Notes: generated from the sequence alone by a model not told the origin. A stretch of 6,804 nucleotides of DNA from JAQYVZ01 sp035269105 (GCA_035269105.1 DATFJP010000152.1:1-6804), one strand, 5' to 3'; shown: positions 1-5,319, numbered from the stretch's first letter. Translations and numbers: made by a program.

Positions 1-64
1 GGCTGAACGGAACCAGTACGGCAGCCATCAGAGCAATAATAAGTAAACTCTTGACGATCTTCAT
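1..64 (-). CDS. N-terminus of an exported or membrane protein (partial, runs off window start)
   Basis: Reading leftward from the ATG at 64-62, 21 codons are visible. They encode MKIVKS followed by a long hydrophobic run (LLIIALMAAVLVPFS), a typical Sec signal peptide or first membrane anchor. A near-perfect ribosome binding site (AAGGAGG on the minus strand, about 69-75) sits about 5 nt upstream, so the start is well supported although the ORF is tiny. A good TTGACA box lies at 126-121. The mature part of the protein is outside the window, so no function can be given; a periplasmic, lipoprotein or inner-membrane product are all possible. The gene is divergent from wrbA. Confidence 0.75.
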   Translation of the reverse strand, partial: MKIVKSLLIIALMAAVLVPFS

Positions 65-95
65 CAGCGCCTCCTTAATTGGGATTAATGGATAC

Positions 96-126
96 TTGAC
101 ATTACCCCATATTTATTTAATGTCAA
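96..126. promoter_or_regulatory. Symmetric dyad that reads as a TTGACA promoter on both strands
   Basis: TTGACATTA (96-104) and TAATGTCAA (118-126) are perfect 9-bp inverted arms with a 13-bp AT-rich spacer. Read leftward, TTGACA (126-121), a 16-bp spacer and TAATGT (104-99) form a promoter about 35 bp upstream of the exported-protein start, giving a 5' leader of about 28 nt. Read rightward the same boxes occur (96-101 and 118-123), which would give wrbA a leader of about 250 nt. The -35 box is perfect and the -10 box is weak (3 of 6). The symmetry also fits an operator for a dimeric regulator; the sequence alone cannot separate the two. Confidence 0.55.
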
Positions 127-326
127 AGTGATAAATGCCCCTAAAAATCTAGCAATAGGCTCAAAAAACAGTTATTTTCAGGGCAAACTTATCTGATTCC
201 AAATATTTAACTTGGTCCTGTCCTCTTTCCATCACTTCTAGCGGACGAGTGGCGTAATTTCCTGCTCTGCCAAAGGGGGCTTTGAATTTTTACTCTTTGT
301 CCGGGAGGCGGATCGGTCATCAAGAC

Positions 327-349
327 CTTGGTGCTTCCCTGGCACCAGG
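327..349 (+). promoter_or_regulatory. Hairpin in the wrbA leader
   Basis: CTTGGTGC (327-334) can pair with GCACCAGG (342-349) around a 7-nt loop, giving an 8-bp stem with one G-U pair. It lies 22 nt before the wrbA ribosome binding site. It has no following T-run, so it is not a terminator. A role in mRNA stability or translation is only a possibility. Confidence 0.3.
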
Positions 350-383
350 CCCTGTTCAAGCCCAGAAGCGAAGGGGGTTTCCG

Positions 384-1001
384 ATGGCGACAAAAATTCA
401 GGTGGTTTTTTACAGCATGTACGGTCACGTCTACCAGATGGCCGAGGCGGTAGCCGCCGGGGCGAAAGAGGTCGACGGCACCCAGGTCACCCTGCTGCAG
501 GTCCCGGAACTGGTGCCGGATAAAGCCCTTGAGCGGAGCGGCGCCAAAGCCGCCCGCGAAGCTTTCGGTCATGTCCCCTACGCCAAGCCGGAACAACTGG
601 CCGAGGCCGACGCGATCATCTTTGGAACCCCGACACGGTTCGGCAACATGACCGCGCAGATGCGCAACTTTCTCGATCAAACCGGGCAGTTGTGGATGCA
701 GGGCGGCCTGGTCGGCAAGGTCGGCAGCGTGTTTACCTCCACCGCCACCCAGCACGGCGGCCAGGAAACGACCATCACCAGCTTTCACTCCACCCTGCTG
801 CACCATGGCATGGTGATCGTCGGCGTCCCCTATGCCGAACAACGCCTGATGAATATGGATGAGATTACCGGCGGCACTCCCTATGGCGCATCGACGCTGG
901 CCGGTACCGACGGCAGCCGGCAGCCCAGTGAAAATGAATTGGCCATTGCCCGTTTCCAGGGACGCCATGTCGCGCAGATCGCCGCCAGGCTGAAAACCTG
1001 A
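384..1001 (+). CDS. wrbA: NAD(P)H:quinone oxidoreductase, WrbA type (flavodoxin-like)
   Basis: Encodes a 205-residue cytoplasmic FMN protein, the usual WrbA length (about 200). WrbA enzymes are tetrameric and reduce quinones by two electrons with NAD(P)H, protecting against quinone redox cycling. Visible signatures are the FMN-phosphate loop S11-MYGHVY-17, GTPTRFGNM at 81-89 (isoalloxazine contact), STATQHGGQE at 119-128, HHGM at 140-143, the segment ITGGTPYGAS, and the C-terminal pattern GTDGSRQPSENEL, which is typical of WrbA rather than of ordinary flavodoxins. The start at ATG 384 is chosen because AAGGGGG (371-377) lies 6 nt upstream and the protein then begins right at the first beta strand; the in-frame TTG at 282 would add 34 residues foreign to the family. 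A SEC-C gene follows 11 nt downstream. The identification is secure; the physiological quinone is unknown. Confidence 0.95.
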   Translation: MATKIQVVFYSMYGHVYQMAEAVAAGAKEVDGTQVTLLQVPELVPDKALERSGAKAAREAFGHVPYAKPEQLAEADAIIFGTPTRFGNMTAQMRNFLDQTGQLWMQGGLVGKVGSVFTSTATQHGGQETTITSFHSTLLHHGMVIVGVPYAEQRLMNMDEITGGTPYGASTLAGTDGSRQPSENELAIARFQGRHVAQIAARLKT

Positions 1002-1012
1002 GCAGGGGCGCG

Positions 1013-1234
1013 ATGAATCGCGGCCAGGTTTATCGCAGGTCGATGGATTGCAACCGGATCCGCCGATTCCGGCACACTAGCAGGTGGGGCGGGCGATTCA
1101 TGGATTGCCCATATGACACCAAAGTCACCAACAGGCCCCCTGCGCCGGTCCGCCGTGCTGAAAAAATCGGCCGCAACGACCCTTGTCCCTGCGGCAGCGG
1201 CAGGAAGTACAAGAAGTGCTGCGGCCTGCATTGA
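1013..1234 (+). CDS. Small stand-alone SEC-C motif protein
   Basis: A 73-residue basic protein whose last 22 residues are a SEC-C motif. C58-P-C60 and C69-C70 fit the CxCx8CC zinc-knuckle pattern, preceded by IGRNDP. SEC-C is the zinc-binding tail of SecA that contacts SecB and ribosomes; it also occurs alone or on many small proteins where its role is unclear. The first 50 residues are Arg-rich, have no recognised domain, and include two MDC tripeptides (residues 11-13 and 30-32). The ATG at 1013 is chosen because AGGGG lies about 5 nt upstream and the gene starts 11 nt after wrbA, suggesting co-transcription. An in-frame ATG at 1100 would give a 44-residue protein made almost only of the motif. 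The motif is certain; the start and function are not. Confidence 0.7.
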   Translation: MNRGQVYRRSMDCNRIRRFRHTSRWGGRFMDCPYDTKVTNRPPAPVRRAEKIGRNDPCPCGSGRKYKKCCGLH

Positions 1235-1341
1235 GAGCTGGCCGATCGTGGCTTTTCTTCCGAGCATCGAGCCCTGCGGATTGGGCAAAAACTCCCCTGG
1301 TATCGGATCTTTTTGCAAGCGCGAAAACCTGAAAACGCATC

Positions 1342-1635
1342 TCATAAATCCTGGGTTCTGTAAGTACGAGTCCCAGGACATAATGTGGGAAGCCCCAACC
1401 TGGGTATTTCGGGTTGGGCTGTTTTGTTCCAGGAAATAGTGATTTCTAGGAGTTGCTTGGACTTCCGAACCGCGATCACTCCTGCCGCATCTGCTATATC
1501 TGAAAACTTCTCTAATCTACCCTTAAAATCTTCCAGGCCAATTTTAACCAGCACCTTTTTCTCTATATACTCCGGAGAAACATCTCGTACTGATCGATCA
1601 GAAAAACGCAATAGATGACTTACCCGGTCAGGCAT
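1342..1635 (-). CDS. Hypothetical protein, possibly a decayed gene (doubtful)
   Basis: This minus-strand frame encodes 97 residues from the ATG at 1635. Residues 1 to about 70 look protein-like: charged, with alternating hydrophobic positions (for example VSPEYIEKKVLVKIGLEDF and KFSDIADAAGVIAV). No family is recognised. The ribosome binding site is weak (AGG about 9 nt upstream), and an in-frame stop just upstream excludes earlier starts. The C-terminal 25 or so residues run across the opposite-strand terminator and the T-arm-like hairpin, which is unlikely for an intact gene, so the frame may be the 5' remnant of a longer gene cut at about 1430. It is divergent from the gene at 1715. It could also be a chance ORF. 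Confidence 0.3.
   Translation of the reverse strand: MPDRVSHLLRFSDRSVRDVSPEYIEKKVLVKIGLEDFKGRLEKFSDIADAAGVIAVRKSKQLLEITISWNKTAQPEIPRLGLPTLCPGTRTYRTQDL
1349..1378 (+). other. Hairpin resembling an interrupted tRNA T-arm
   Basis: TCCTGGG (1349-1355) and CCCAGGA (1372-1378) form a perfect 7-bp stem. Removing nine bases (1359-1367) would leave GGGTTC joined to GAGTCCC, the classic T-arm of a tRNA. Just upstream CTCATAA (1341-1347) equals a tRNA-Met (CAU) anticodon loop. However, no acceptor stem, D-arm or CCA end can be found and the anticodon stem does not pair, so this is not an intact tRNA gene. It may be a decayed tRNA fragment or a coincidence. Confidence 0.25.
1391..1428 (+). terminator. 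Intrinsic terminator of the wrbA / SEC-C unit
   Basis: AGCCCCAACC (1391-1400) pairs with GGTTGGGCT (1412-1420) with one bulged C, and GTTTTGTT follows. The T-run occurs only on the plus side, so it ends rightward transcription. It lies 156 bases after the SEC-C stop, which is rather far. Confidence 0.7.
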
Positions 1636-1656
1636 ATTGTGTTAGCCTGATTTTGT

Positions 1657-1674
1657 ATAGTTGCGCACCACTAT
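1657..1674. promoter_or_regulatory. Imperfect 18-bp palindrome upstream of the barrel-like gene
   Basis: ATAGT (1657-1661) and ACTAT (1670-1674) are perfect inverted arms around a GC-rich core; 14 of 18 positions are symmetric overall. It lies 40 nt before the start at 1715 and 22 nt before the divergent ORF at 1635, a fitting place for an operator. TATAGT at 1656-1661 could be a rightward -10 box, but no good -35 is found at the right distance. Confidence 0.35.
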
Positions 1675-1714
1675 CAACGAATCAAAAGCTATCGGACAAC
1701 GAAAGGAATCAATG

Positions 1715-1996
1715 ATGACAACAGCGATCATTTTTCACGAAGTTCAGGATGGTTCAGTCTGGGCCAAAGCTTGGAAGGAAGGGCCGGGAGGCAGGCACAA
1801 GATGTTCGGAAAGCTTGGGGTCAAGTGTCGGACTTTTTGCGACCCTGAGAACATCAACATGACTGGCATTATAGCAGAGATACCCGATATGGCGAAGTTT
1901 CGTGAACTTCTACAGTCTGATGAGGGTAAGAGAGCAATGCAGGAGGATGGTTTGAAGGCTGATACAATGCGGATGTTGGTCGAGTTTACCCCCTAG
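1715..1996 (+). CDS. Small dimeric alpha/beta-barrel-like (ABM-type) protein
   Basis: Encodes 93 residues. The order of elements matches small ferredoxin-like dimeric barrel proteins: an opening strand with TTAIIFHEV, a Trp-containing helix (WAKAWKEG), a strand with CRTFCDPENINMTGIIAEIPDM, a helix FRELLQSDEGKRAMQEDGL, and a final strand MRMLVEF. The segments 'DPEN-N' and 'SDEGKRAMQEDG' are typical of antibiotic-biosynthesis-monooxygenase-like and DUF-type relatives that usually have no proven reaction. Two cysteines flank the third strand. The start is chosen at the second of two adjacent ATGs (1712, 1715) because AAAGGA (1702-1707) is 7 nt from it. The gene stands alone, ended by the terminator at 2039. 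Fold assignment is by pattern only; no substrate can be inferred. Confidence 0.7.
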   Translation: MTTAIIFHEVQDGSVWAKAWKEGPGGRHKMFGKLGVKCRTFCDPENINMTGIIAEIPDMAKFRELLQSDEGKRAMQEDGLKADTMRMLVEFTP

Positions 1997-2038
1997 CCAT
2001 AGAGTAAATATCTCACTTTCTAAACTTAGTTACATTTG

Positions 2039-2074
2039 AAAAAAGCCGTCTGAGCATTTCCGGCGGCTTTTTTT
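2039..2074. terminator. Strong intrinsic terminator, usable from both sides
   Basis: A 12-bp stem (2039-2050 with 2062-2073, one G-U pair) has an 11-nt loop. Its A-run and T-run flanks let it end the rightward gene at 1715-1996 and, on the other strand, leftward transcription from the gene at 2144-2374. Confidence 0.85.
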
Positions 2075-2143
2075 AGATTTTATTTTACATTGTTTTTAGG
2101 CTCGGAAATCCGATCTGATGAGCCTTCCTACTATTCCTATGTT

Positions 2144-2374
2144 TTAATCAGAAGTGACTTTCAGGTGGGCCCAAAAATCCCAAATCTTGCCATCTGGCCC
2201 CAACCGATCATCAGCCTCTCTGCCATGAACCGATTTGAAAATTTTCCTGATACATTGCTCCAGATATGGACCATGGCAATAATGGCGACTTAACATCTCA
2301 AATCCTTTATCCTCTGATAACTTATGCATCTGGTAGAAGCGGCAGGTGTTTAACCAGGTACATGTGGCAGACAT
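2144..2374 (-). CDS. Small four-cysteine protein, likely metal or Fe-S binding
   Basis: Encodes 76 residues from the ATG at 2374. Cysteines lie at 5, 11, 33 and 41 (C-x5-C-x21-C-x7-C) in the context C-RFY...L...M...HYC-G-Y---C-R. This resembles a short module I recall from deltaproteobacterial signalling proteins, where CxFFN, a spaced Met and YCxG...CaR recur; I have no name for it. A metal or iron-sulfur site is likely but not proven. The tail is Asp/Gly/Trp-rich. The ATG at 2374 has GGGAG 6 nt upstream. An in-frame TTG at 2446 with AGGAA upstream would add 24 residues and is the main alternative. The gene runs the same way as the ATPase upstream, 119 bases after its stop, so read-through from it is possible. 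Confidence 0.65.
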   Translation of the reverse strand: MSATCTWLNTCRFYQMHKLSEDKGFEMLSRHYCHGPYLEQCIRKIFKSVHGREADDRLGPDGKIWDFWAHLKVTSD

Positions 2375-2463
2375 ATCAAACTCCCGGAAGCTCAGTAAAT
2401 CGGCCAATCGCCTTGAAGCTGCTCTCTCCGGCGTGATTCTTGACAATAAATTCCTGGCGCAAA

Positions 2464-2479
2464 TACATTTTTAAATGTA
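2464..2479. promoter_or_regulatory. AT-rich palindrome between the ATPase and the four-cysteine gene
   Basis: TACATTT (2464-2470) and AAATGTA (2473-2479) are perfect 7-bp inverted arms with a 2-base spacer. It lies 15 bases past the ATPase stop and just before the alternative TTG start of the next gene. No T-run and no GC pairs beyond the C-G steps make it a poor terminator; an operator is more likely. Confidence 0.35.
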
Positions 2480-2493
2480 CTTGAGAGAAATAT

Positions 2494-4422
2494 TTACGGC
2501 GTTTCATTTAAGTATCTTCCGCAAGGTTCGTCGTTTGGCTTCTCCCTGTTTTTGCTTTCCTTGACGCCCCTCAAAAGCAAAGCAGCGTTTAAGACCACCA
2601 GCACGGAGCTGACATTGTGCATCAGTGCGCCACTTGCCGGGCCGAGGATGCCGAGTGCGGCCAGACCGATTGCGCCAAAATTCATGCTCAGCGAAAGGAT
2701 GATATTCTGCCTGATCTTTTGCGAAACCGCGGTGGCCAGGGCCATGATGTAAGGGAGCTTGGCAAGCTCATCTTTGACCAGAATGATATCCGCCGAATCG
2801 GCGGCGATGTCGCTGCCGATGCCGGCCATGGCAATACCGATGCTGGCCGTTTTCAAAGCGGGCGCATCATTAATGCCGTCGCCCACCATGCAGACTCTTT
2901 CACCTGAACGCTCATACGTTTCGACAGTCTTCATCTTGCCCTCAGGCATGAGATTGGCGCGGTAGTCACCGACGCCCACCTGCCAGGCTATTTTTCCGGC
3001 GACCACTTGGGCGTCGCCGGTCAACAGGGTGAGCTTTTTGCCGAACCCTGCCAGACGCTCGATGACTTCCCGGGAGTCGGGGCGCAAAGTGTCCGCCAGG
3101 GCCAATGCCCCGACGACCTGCTGGTTCATCGCCACCAGCACCACGCTGCGGCCATTTTCGTTTTCTCGGTCGACCAGCCCCTCAAAGGATGAATCAAGGG
3201 TTATGCCACGGTCCCGCAGAATCGACCGGTTACCGATAACGATTTCCCTGCCCTCCACCACGGCATCGACGCCTTTGCCGGGAAGCACCGTAAACTTCTC
3301 CGGTTCGGAGATATTTATATCCCGCAGTCTTGCGGCGCTGACGATGGCCATTCCGAGTGGATGCTCCGAATGCATTTCGACCGAAGCACACAACTGAAGG
3401 AACTCATCTTCTGTAAGGGATATGCCCGCGGCCAGAAACATCTCTTCGACCTTCGGCTCGCCGTGAGTCAGGGTGCCGGTTTTGTCGAAAACGATCCGTT
3501 TGACATGCGTCAACTGTTCCAGCGCCGCCCCCGATTTGATAATCACCCCATGCTTGGTTGCATTGCCGATGCCGGCCGCAATGGCCGTAGGCGTGGCCAG
3601 AACGAGCGCGCAGGGACAAAAAACCACCAGCACGGTGATGGCGCGGATAATATCGCCCGTGGCGAAGCCGACGATGACCGAAAGCAGCAGCGCCACAACG
3701 ACCAGGTAGCTGGCCCACCTGTCCATGGTGCGGACTATGGGGGCCTTGTTGTTTTCGGCGTCCTTGATCATGGCGATCATGCGGGCAATCGAGGAATCTT
3801 CTCCCACCTTGGTTGCCCTCACCAGGATGCTGCCATGAATGTTGGTCGTGGCGCTGTAAACCTCGTCGCCTGAGGTTTTATCGACGGGGACGGATTCTCC
3901 GGTCATGAGTGCCTGGTCGACGTTGGTGGCCCCTTCAATCACCACCCCGTCGACCGGAATGATTTCACCGGCATTGATCCGAACGATGTCGCCGGCCACC
4001 ACCTCCTTGGCATCGACAACGACATATGCGCCACCGCGCTTCACGCGGGCGGTTGCAGGCTTCATGTTCAACAGGGATTTCAGCCCGGCTTTTGACCGCT
4101 TCACGGTGTAATCTTCCAGAAGCTCCCCAATGGCCATGATAAAGACCACTTCACCGGCCGCAAAGAACTCCCCCACCGCTATACAGGCGATCACAGCAAT
4201 GGAAATGAGCAGGCCTGCTCGGACATTGCCATGAAAAATAAGTTTGTAAAAACTGTTGACGATCACAGGAGCGCCGGAGATGAGAATGGCACCCCAGGCC
4301 GGATCTTGACCCAGAAAGCGGATATCGGTGGCGAAACTCAACAGCAGAAAGACACCGGAAATGGCGGTCAGGACGATGGTTCGTCGCTCTTCACCCGCCA
4401 TCATTCCCTTGAAAAAATGCAT
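2494..4422 (-). CDS. P1B-type heavy-metal-translocating ATPase, CPC type, no N-terminal metal domain
   Basis: A 642-residue inner-membrane pump that would use ATP to export a soft metal ion. It shows the actuator TGES (174-177), transport-site CPC (269-271) in the sixth helix, phosphorylated Asp in DKTGT (313-317), the P1B hallmark His-Pro (354-355), TGD (468-470) and GDGINDAP (514-521). Membrane segments lie near 15-34, 42-62, 67-102 (two), 236-258, 261-283, 570-593 and 596-617. No HMA/CxxC domain precedes the first helix, so it is shorter than typical CopA or ZntA. In helix 7 it reads N573-x6-M580-N581, where copper pumps have YN; in helix 8 it reads M601-HNV-S605-S606, where copper pumps have M-x2-SS; ZntA-type Lys and Asp are absent. 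The substrate is therefore unclear. The start has AGGAG 6 nt upstream. It lies 141 bases downstream of the MarR gene on the same strand. Confidence 0.93.
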   Translation of the reverse strand: MHFFKGMMAGEERRTIVLTAISGVFLLLSFATDIRFLGQDPAWGAILISGAPVIVNSFYKLIFHGNVRAGLLISIAVIACIAVGEFFAAGEVVFIMAIGELLEDYTVKRSKAGLKSLLNMKPATARVKRGGAYVVVDAKEVVAGDIVRINAGEIIPVDGVVIEGATNVDQALMTGESVPVDKTSGDEVYSATTNIHGSILVRATKVGEDSSIARMIAMIKDAENNKAPIVRTMDRWASYLVVVALLLSVIVGFATGDIIRAITVLVVFCPCALVLATPTAIAAGIGNATKHGVIIKSGAALEQLTHVKRIVFDKTGTLTHGEPKVEEMFLAAGISLTEDEFLQLCASVEMHSEHPLGMAIVSAARLRDINISEPEKFTVLPGKGVDAVVEGREIVIGNRSILRDRGITLDSSFEGLVDRENENGRSVVLVAMNQQVVGALALADTLRPDSREVIERLAGFGKKLTLLTGDAQVVAGKIAWQVGVGDYRANLMPEGKMKTVETYERSGERVCMVGDGINDAPALKTASIGIAMAGIGSDIAADSADIILVKDELAKLPYIMALATAVSQKIRQNIILSLSMNFGAIGLAALGILGPASGALMHNVSSVLVVLNAALLLRGVKESKNREKPNDEPCGRYLNETP

Positions 4423-4563
4423 CGGATGCTCCTGTTCAGCCCGGCCTCTTATGTTTGCTGCCGGGAAAAGAAATTGGTTGTCGTTTTCAACAAGGGCGAA
4501 TAAAAAAAGGGCGATTCATTTGTGCTGGCCAGAACAGAATGAACCTCCCATGCTTTTGGCTGC
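4423..4563 (-). other. Gap between marR and the ATPase gene
   Basis: This 141-base gap is AT-rich near 4480-4515. It has no clear terminator or strong promoter, and I do not see a second copy of the palindromes found upstream of marR. Co-transcription of the two genes from the marR promoter is the simplest reading. Confidence 0.4.
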
Positions 4564-4986
4564 TCAGAACTTTTCGACCAGGCGTTCCAGATAATCCTTC
4601 AGCCTGTCCATCTCATCATCGTCAAAGGATGCCGTAATCTCAGCCGTGAGCAGGCAGTGCATCTGATGGTGCTCTTCGAAATGCGCGCGCCCATGCTCGG
4701 TAAGAGTGATCACATAAGAGCGGCGGTCAGTCGGGTGTGGCTGCCGGGCGACCAGACCGTTTCTTTCCAGCCGGTCTACCATCACCGTCAGGGTGCCGGT
4801 GGTAATCCCCATTTTTTCTGCCAATTCCTTCATGCGCAGTTTTTCGTGATGTCCAATGATTTCCACGGCATGCATCTGGGCGGGCGACATGCCGCTTTTC
4901 CGAACTACTTCATGCTCCCAGGAGGAGATTTTGTCATACAGTTCAATGAGGAGCTGTGAAAGTTCGATCTGTTTCTGATCTGCCAT
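4564..4986 (-). CDS. MarR-family transcriptional regulator, possibly metal-sensing (AdcR/ZitR-like)
   Basis: Encodes 140 residues, a normal MarR length. The winged helix-turn-helix spans about 48-98: MKELAEKMGITTGTLTVMVD, then RLERNGLV and the wing RQPHPTDRRSYVITLT with the conserved DRR. The C-terminal helix carries H102, H106, H107, H110 and C111 (EEHHQMHC, then LLT), and H39 lies in QMH. As I recall AdcR, the streptococcal zinc sensor, its ligands include H42 in a QEH context and H108/H112 in an EEHH...LLT context; the match in spacing and context is notable, though only a few residues. The ATG at 4986 is preferred (AAAGG 5 nt upstream); a longer frame starts at TTG 5028, but that overlaps the predicted -10 box. 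As first gene before the ATPase it probably controls it and itself. Confidence 0.9.
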   Translation of the reverse strand: MADQKQIELSQLLIELYDKISSWEHEVVRKSGMSPAQMHAVEIIGHHEKLRMKELAEKMGITTGTLTVMVDRLERNGLVARQPHPTDRRSYVITLTEHGRAHFEEHHQMHCLLTAEITASFDDDEMDRLKDYLERLVEKF

Positions 4987-5004
4987 GGGAGCCTTTGCCT
5001 CGCT

Positions 5005-5055
5005 TAGTTTGAAAGTCAAGCAATACAAGCATGGAATACTTTGGCTGTCAAACTA
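5005..5055. promoter_or_regulatory. Paired palindromic operators flanking the marR promoter
   Basis: TTGAAAGTCAA (5009-5019) is a perfect TTGA-N3-TCAA palindrome, and TTGGCTGTCAA (5041-5051) is the same with one mismatch. Their centres are 32 bp apart, about three helical turns. The larger context is a 15-bp inverted repeat (5005-5019 against 5041-5055, 13 of 15 matching). One site covers the -35 box and the other the expected start of transcription, the usual layout for autorepression by a MarR dimer. The binding protein is inferred, not shown. Confidence 0.55.
5023..5051 (-). promoter_or_regulatory. marR promoter
   Basis: Leftward TTGACA (5051-5046), a 17-bp spacer and TTGTAT (5028-5023) give a good housekeeping-type promoter. 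Transcription would begin near 5016, 30 nt before the ATG at 4986. Confidence 0.65.
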
Positions 5056-5268
5056 TTTTTAAAGAGGAATCCAGGCTCGGTTTTCAGTTGAAGCGTTGCC
5101 AACAAAACAAACGCGACCATACCGAAGGTCAGGCCCGCCAGCAGTCACGTATTCACCGTAAGGCCAGGGGTGAAAAAGTCAGTCAAGCGATCCTGTCGAT
5201 CCTTTTTCGCCTGATCTCCTCTCATTTTCTCACCGCGCAAAACCTCGTAATATATACCCCACCTTTTT

Positions 5269-5287
5269 GATAGTGATTTTCAATTTC
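5269..5287. promoter_or_regulatory. Fur box 1, upstream of the feo -35
   Basis: The 19 bases here match the classic Fur box (GATAATGATAATCATTATC) at 14 positions by my count. The box ends 3 bp before the -35 hexamer of the feo promoter. Iron-loaded Fur binding here would block RNA polymerase. Confidence 0.65.
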
Positions 5288-5290
5288 TTC

Positions 5291-5319
5291 TTGACACGGC
5301 AGGGTGGTTTCGCTAGTTT
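5291..5319 (+). promoter_or_regulatory. feoAB promoter
   Basis: TTGACA (5291-5296), a 17-bp spacer and TAGTTT (5314-5319). The -35 is perfect and the -10 is weak (3 of 6). Transcription would start near 5326, giving a leader of about 122 nt. Its place between two Fur boxes supports it. Confidence 0.6.

Larger units (their letters stand above)
65..383. other. Divergent intergenic region between the exported-protein gene and wrbA
   Basis: This 319-base stretch has no credible gene. The half next to the minus-strand gene (65-200) is AT-rich and carries the symmetric promoter-like dyad at 96-126. The half next to wrbA is GC-richer and carries a hairpin at 327-349 and the wrbA ribosome binding site at 371-377. 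The wrbA frame is open up to a TTG at 282, but that start has no good ribosome binding site and the added residues do not resemble WrbA, so 282-383 is read as leader. I see no clear separate wrbA promoter close to the gene. Confidence 0.6.
1235..1714. other. Mostly non-coding stretch after the SEC-C gene
   Basis: No secure gene lies here. It contains the T-arm-like hairpin (1349-1378), the wrbA-unit terminator (1391-1428), a doubtful minus-strand ORF (1342-1635) and an imperfect 18-bp dyad (1657-1674). Base composition changes from GC-rich to visibly AT-richer around 1430. Confidence 0.5.

Noticed and set aside
271..284. CAAAG-GGGG-CTTTG hairpin followed by ATTTTT, possible terminator before wrbA
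   Set aside because: The stem is only 5 bp, the T-run is short and there is no gene upstream on that strand that needs ending.
207..968. Long minus-strand ORF opposite wrbA
   Set aside because: It mirrors the wrbA codons on the other strand, lacks a family signature and crosses the wrbA leader; the plus frame is an unmistakable WrbA.
992..1331. Ten-base match GAAAACCTGA at the wrbA stop and again near 1322-1331
   Set aside because: Too short and low in complexity to treat as a real repeat or recombination scar.
881..1381. Minus ORF opposite the end of wrbA and the SEC-C gene
   Set aside because: It overlaps two supported genes and the composition looks like a shadow frame with no start signal.
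1113..1439. Plus ORF overlapping the SEC-C gene
   Set aside because: It runs through the SEC-C motif in another frame and on across the terminator; no ribosome binding site or recognisable protein.
3361..3873. Plus ORFs opposite the P-type ATPase
   Set aside because: Shadows of a gene with complete P-type ATPase motifs on the minus strand.
4469..4500. GTTG/CAAC dyad upstream of the ATPase gene as a MarR operator
   Set aside because: Arms are only 4 bp and do not match the TTGA-N3-TCAA sites found upstream of marR.
5031..5270. 79-codon plus ORF in the marR-feoA gap
   Set aside because: It begins inside the marR promoter, has no ribosome binding site and ends at the first Fur box; it looks like chance.
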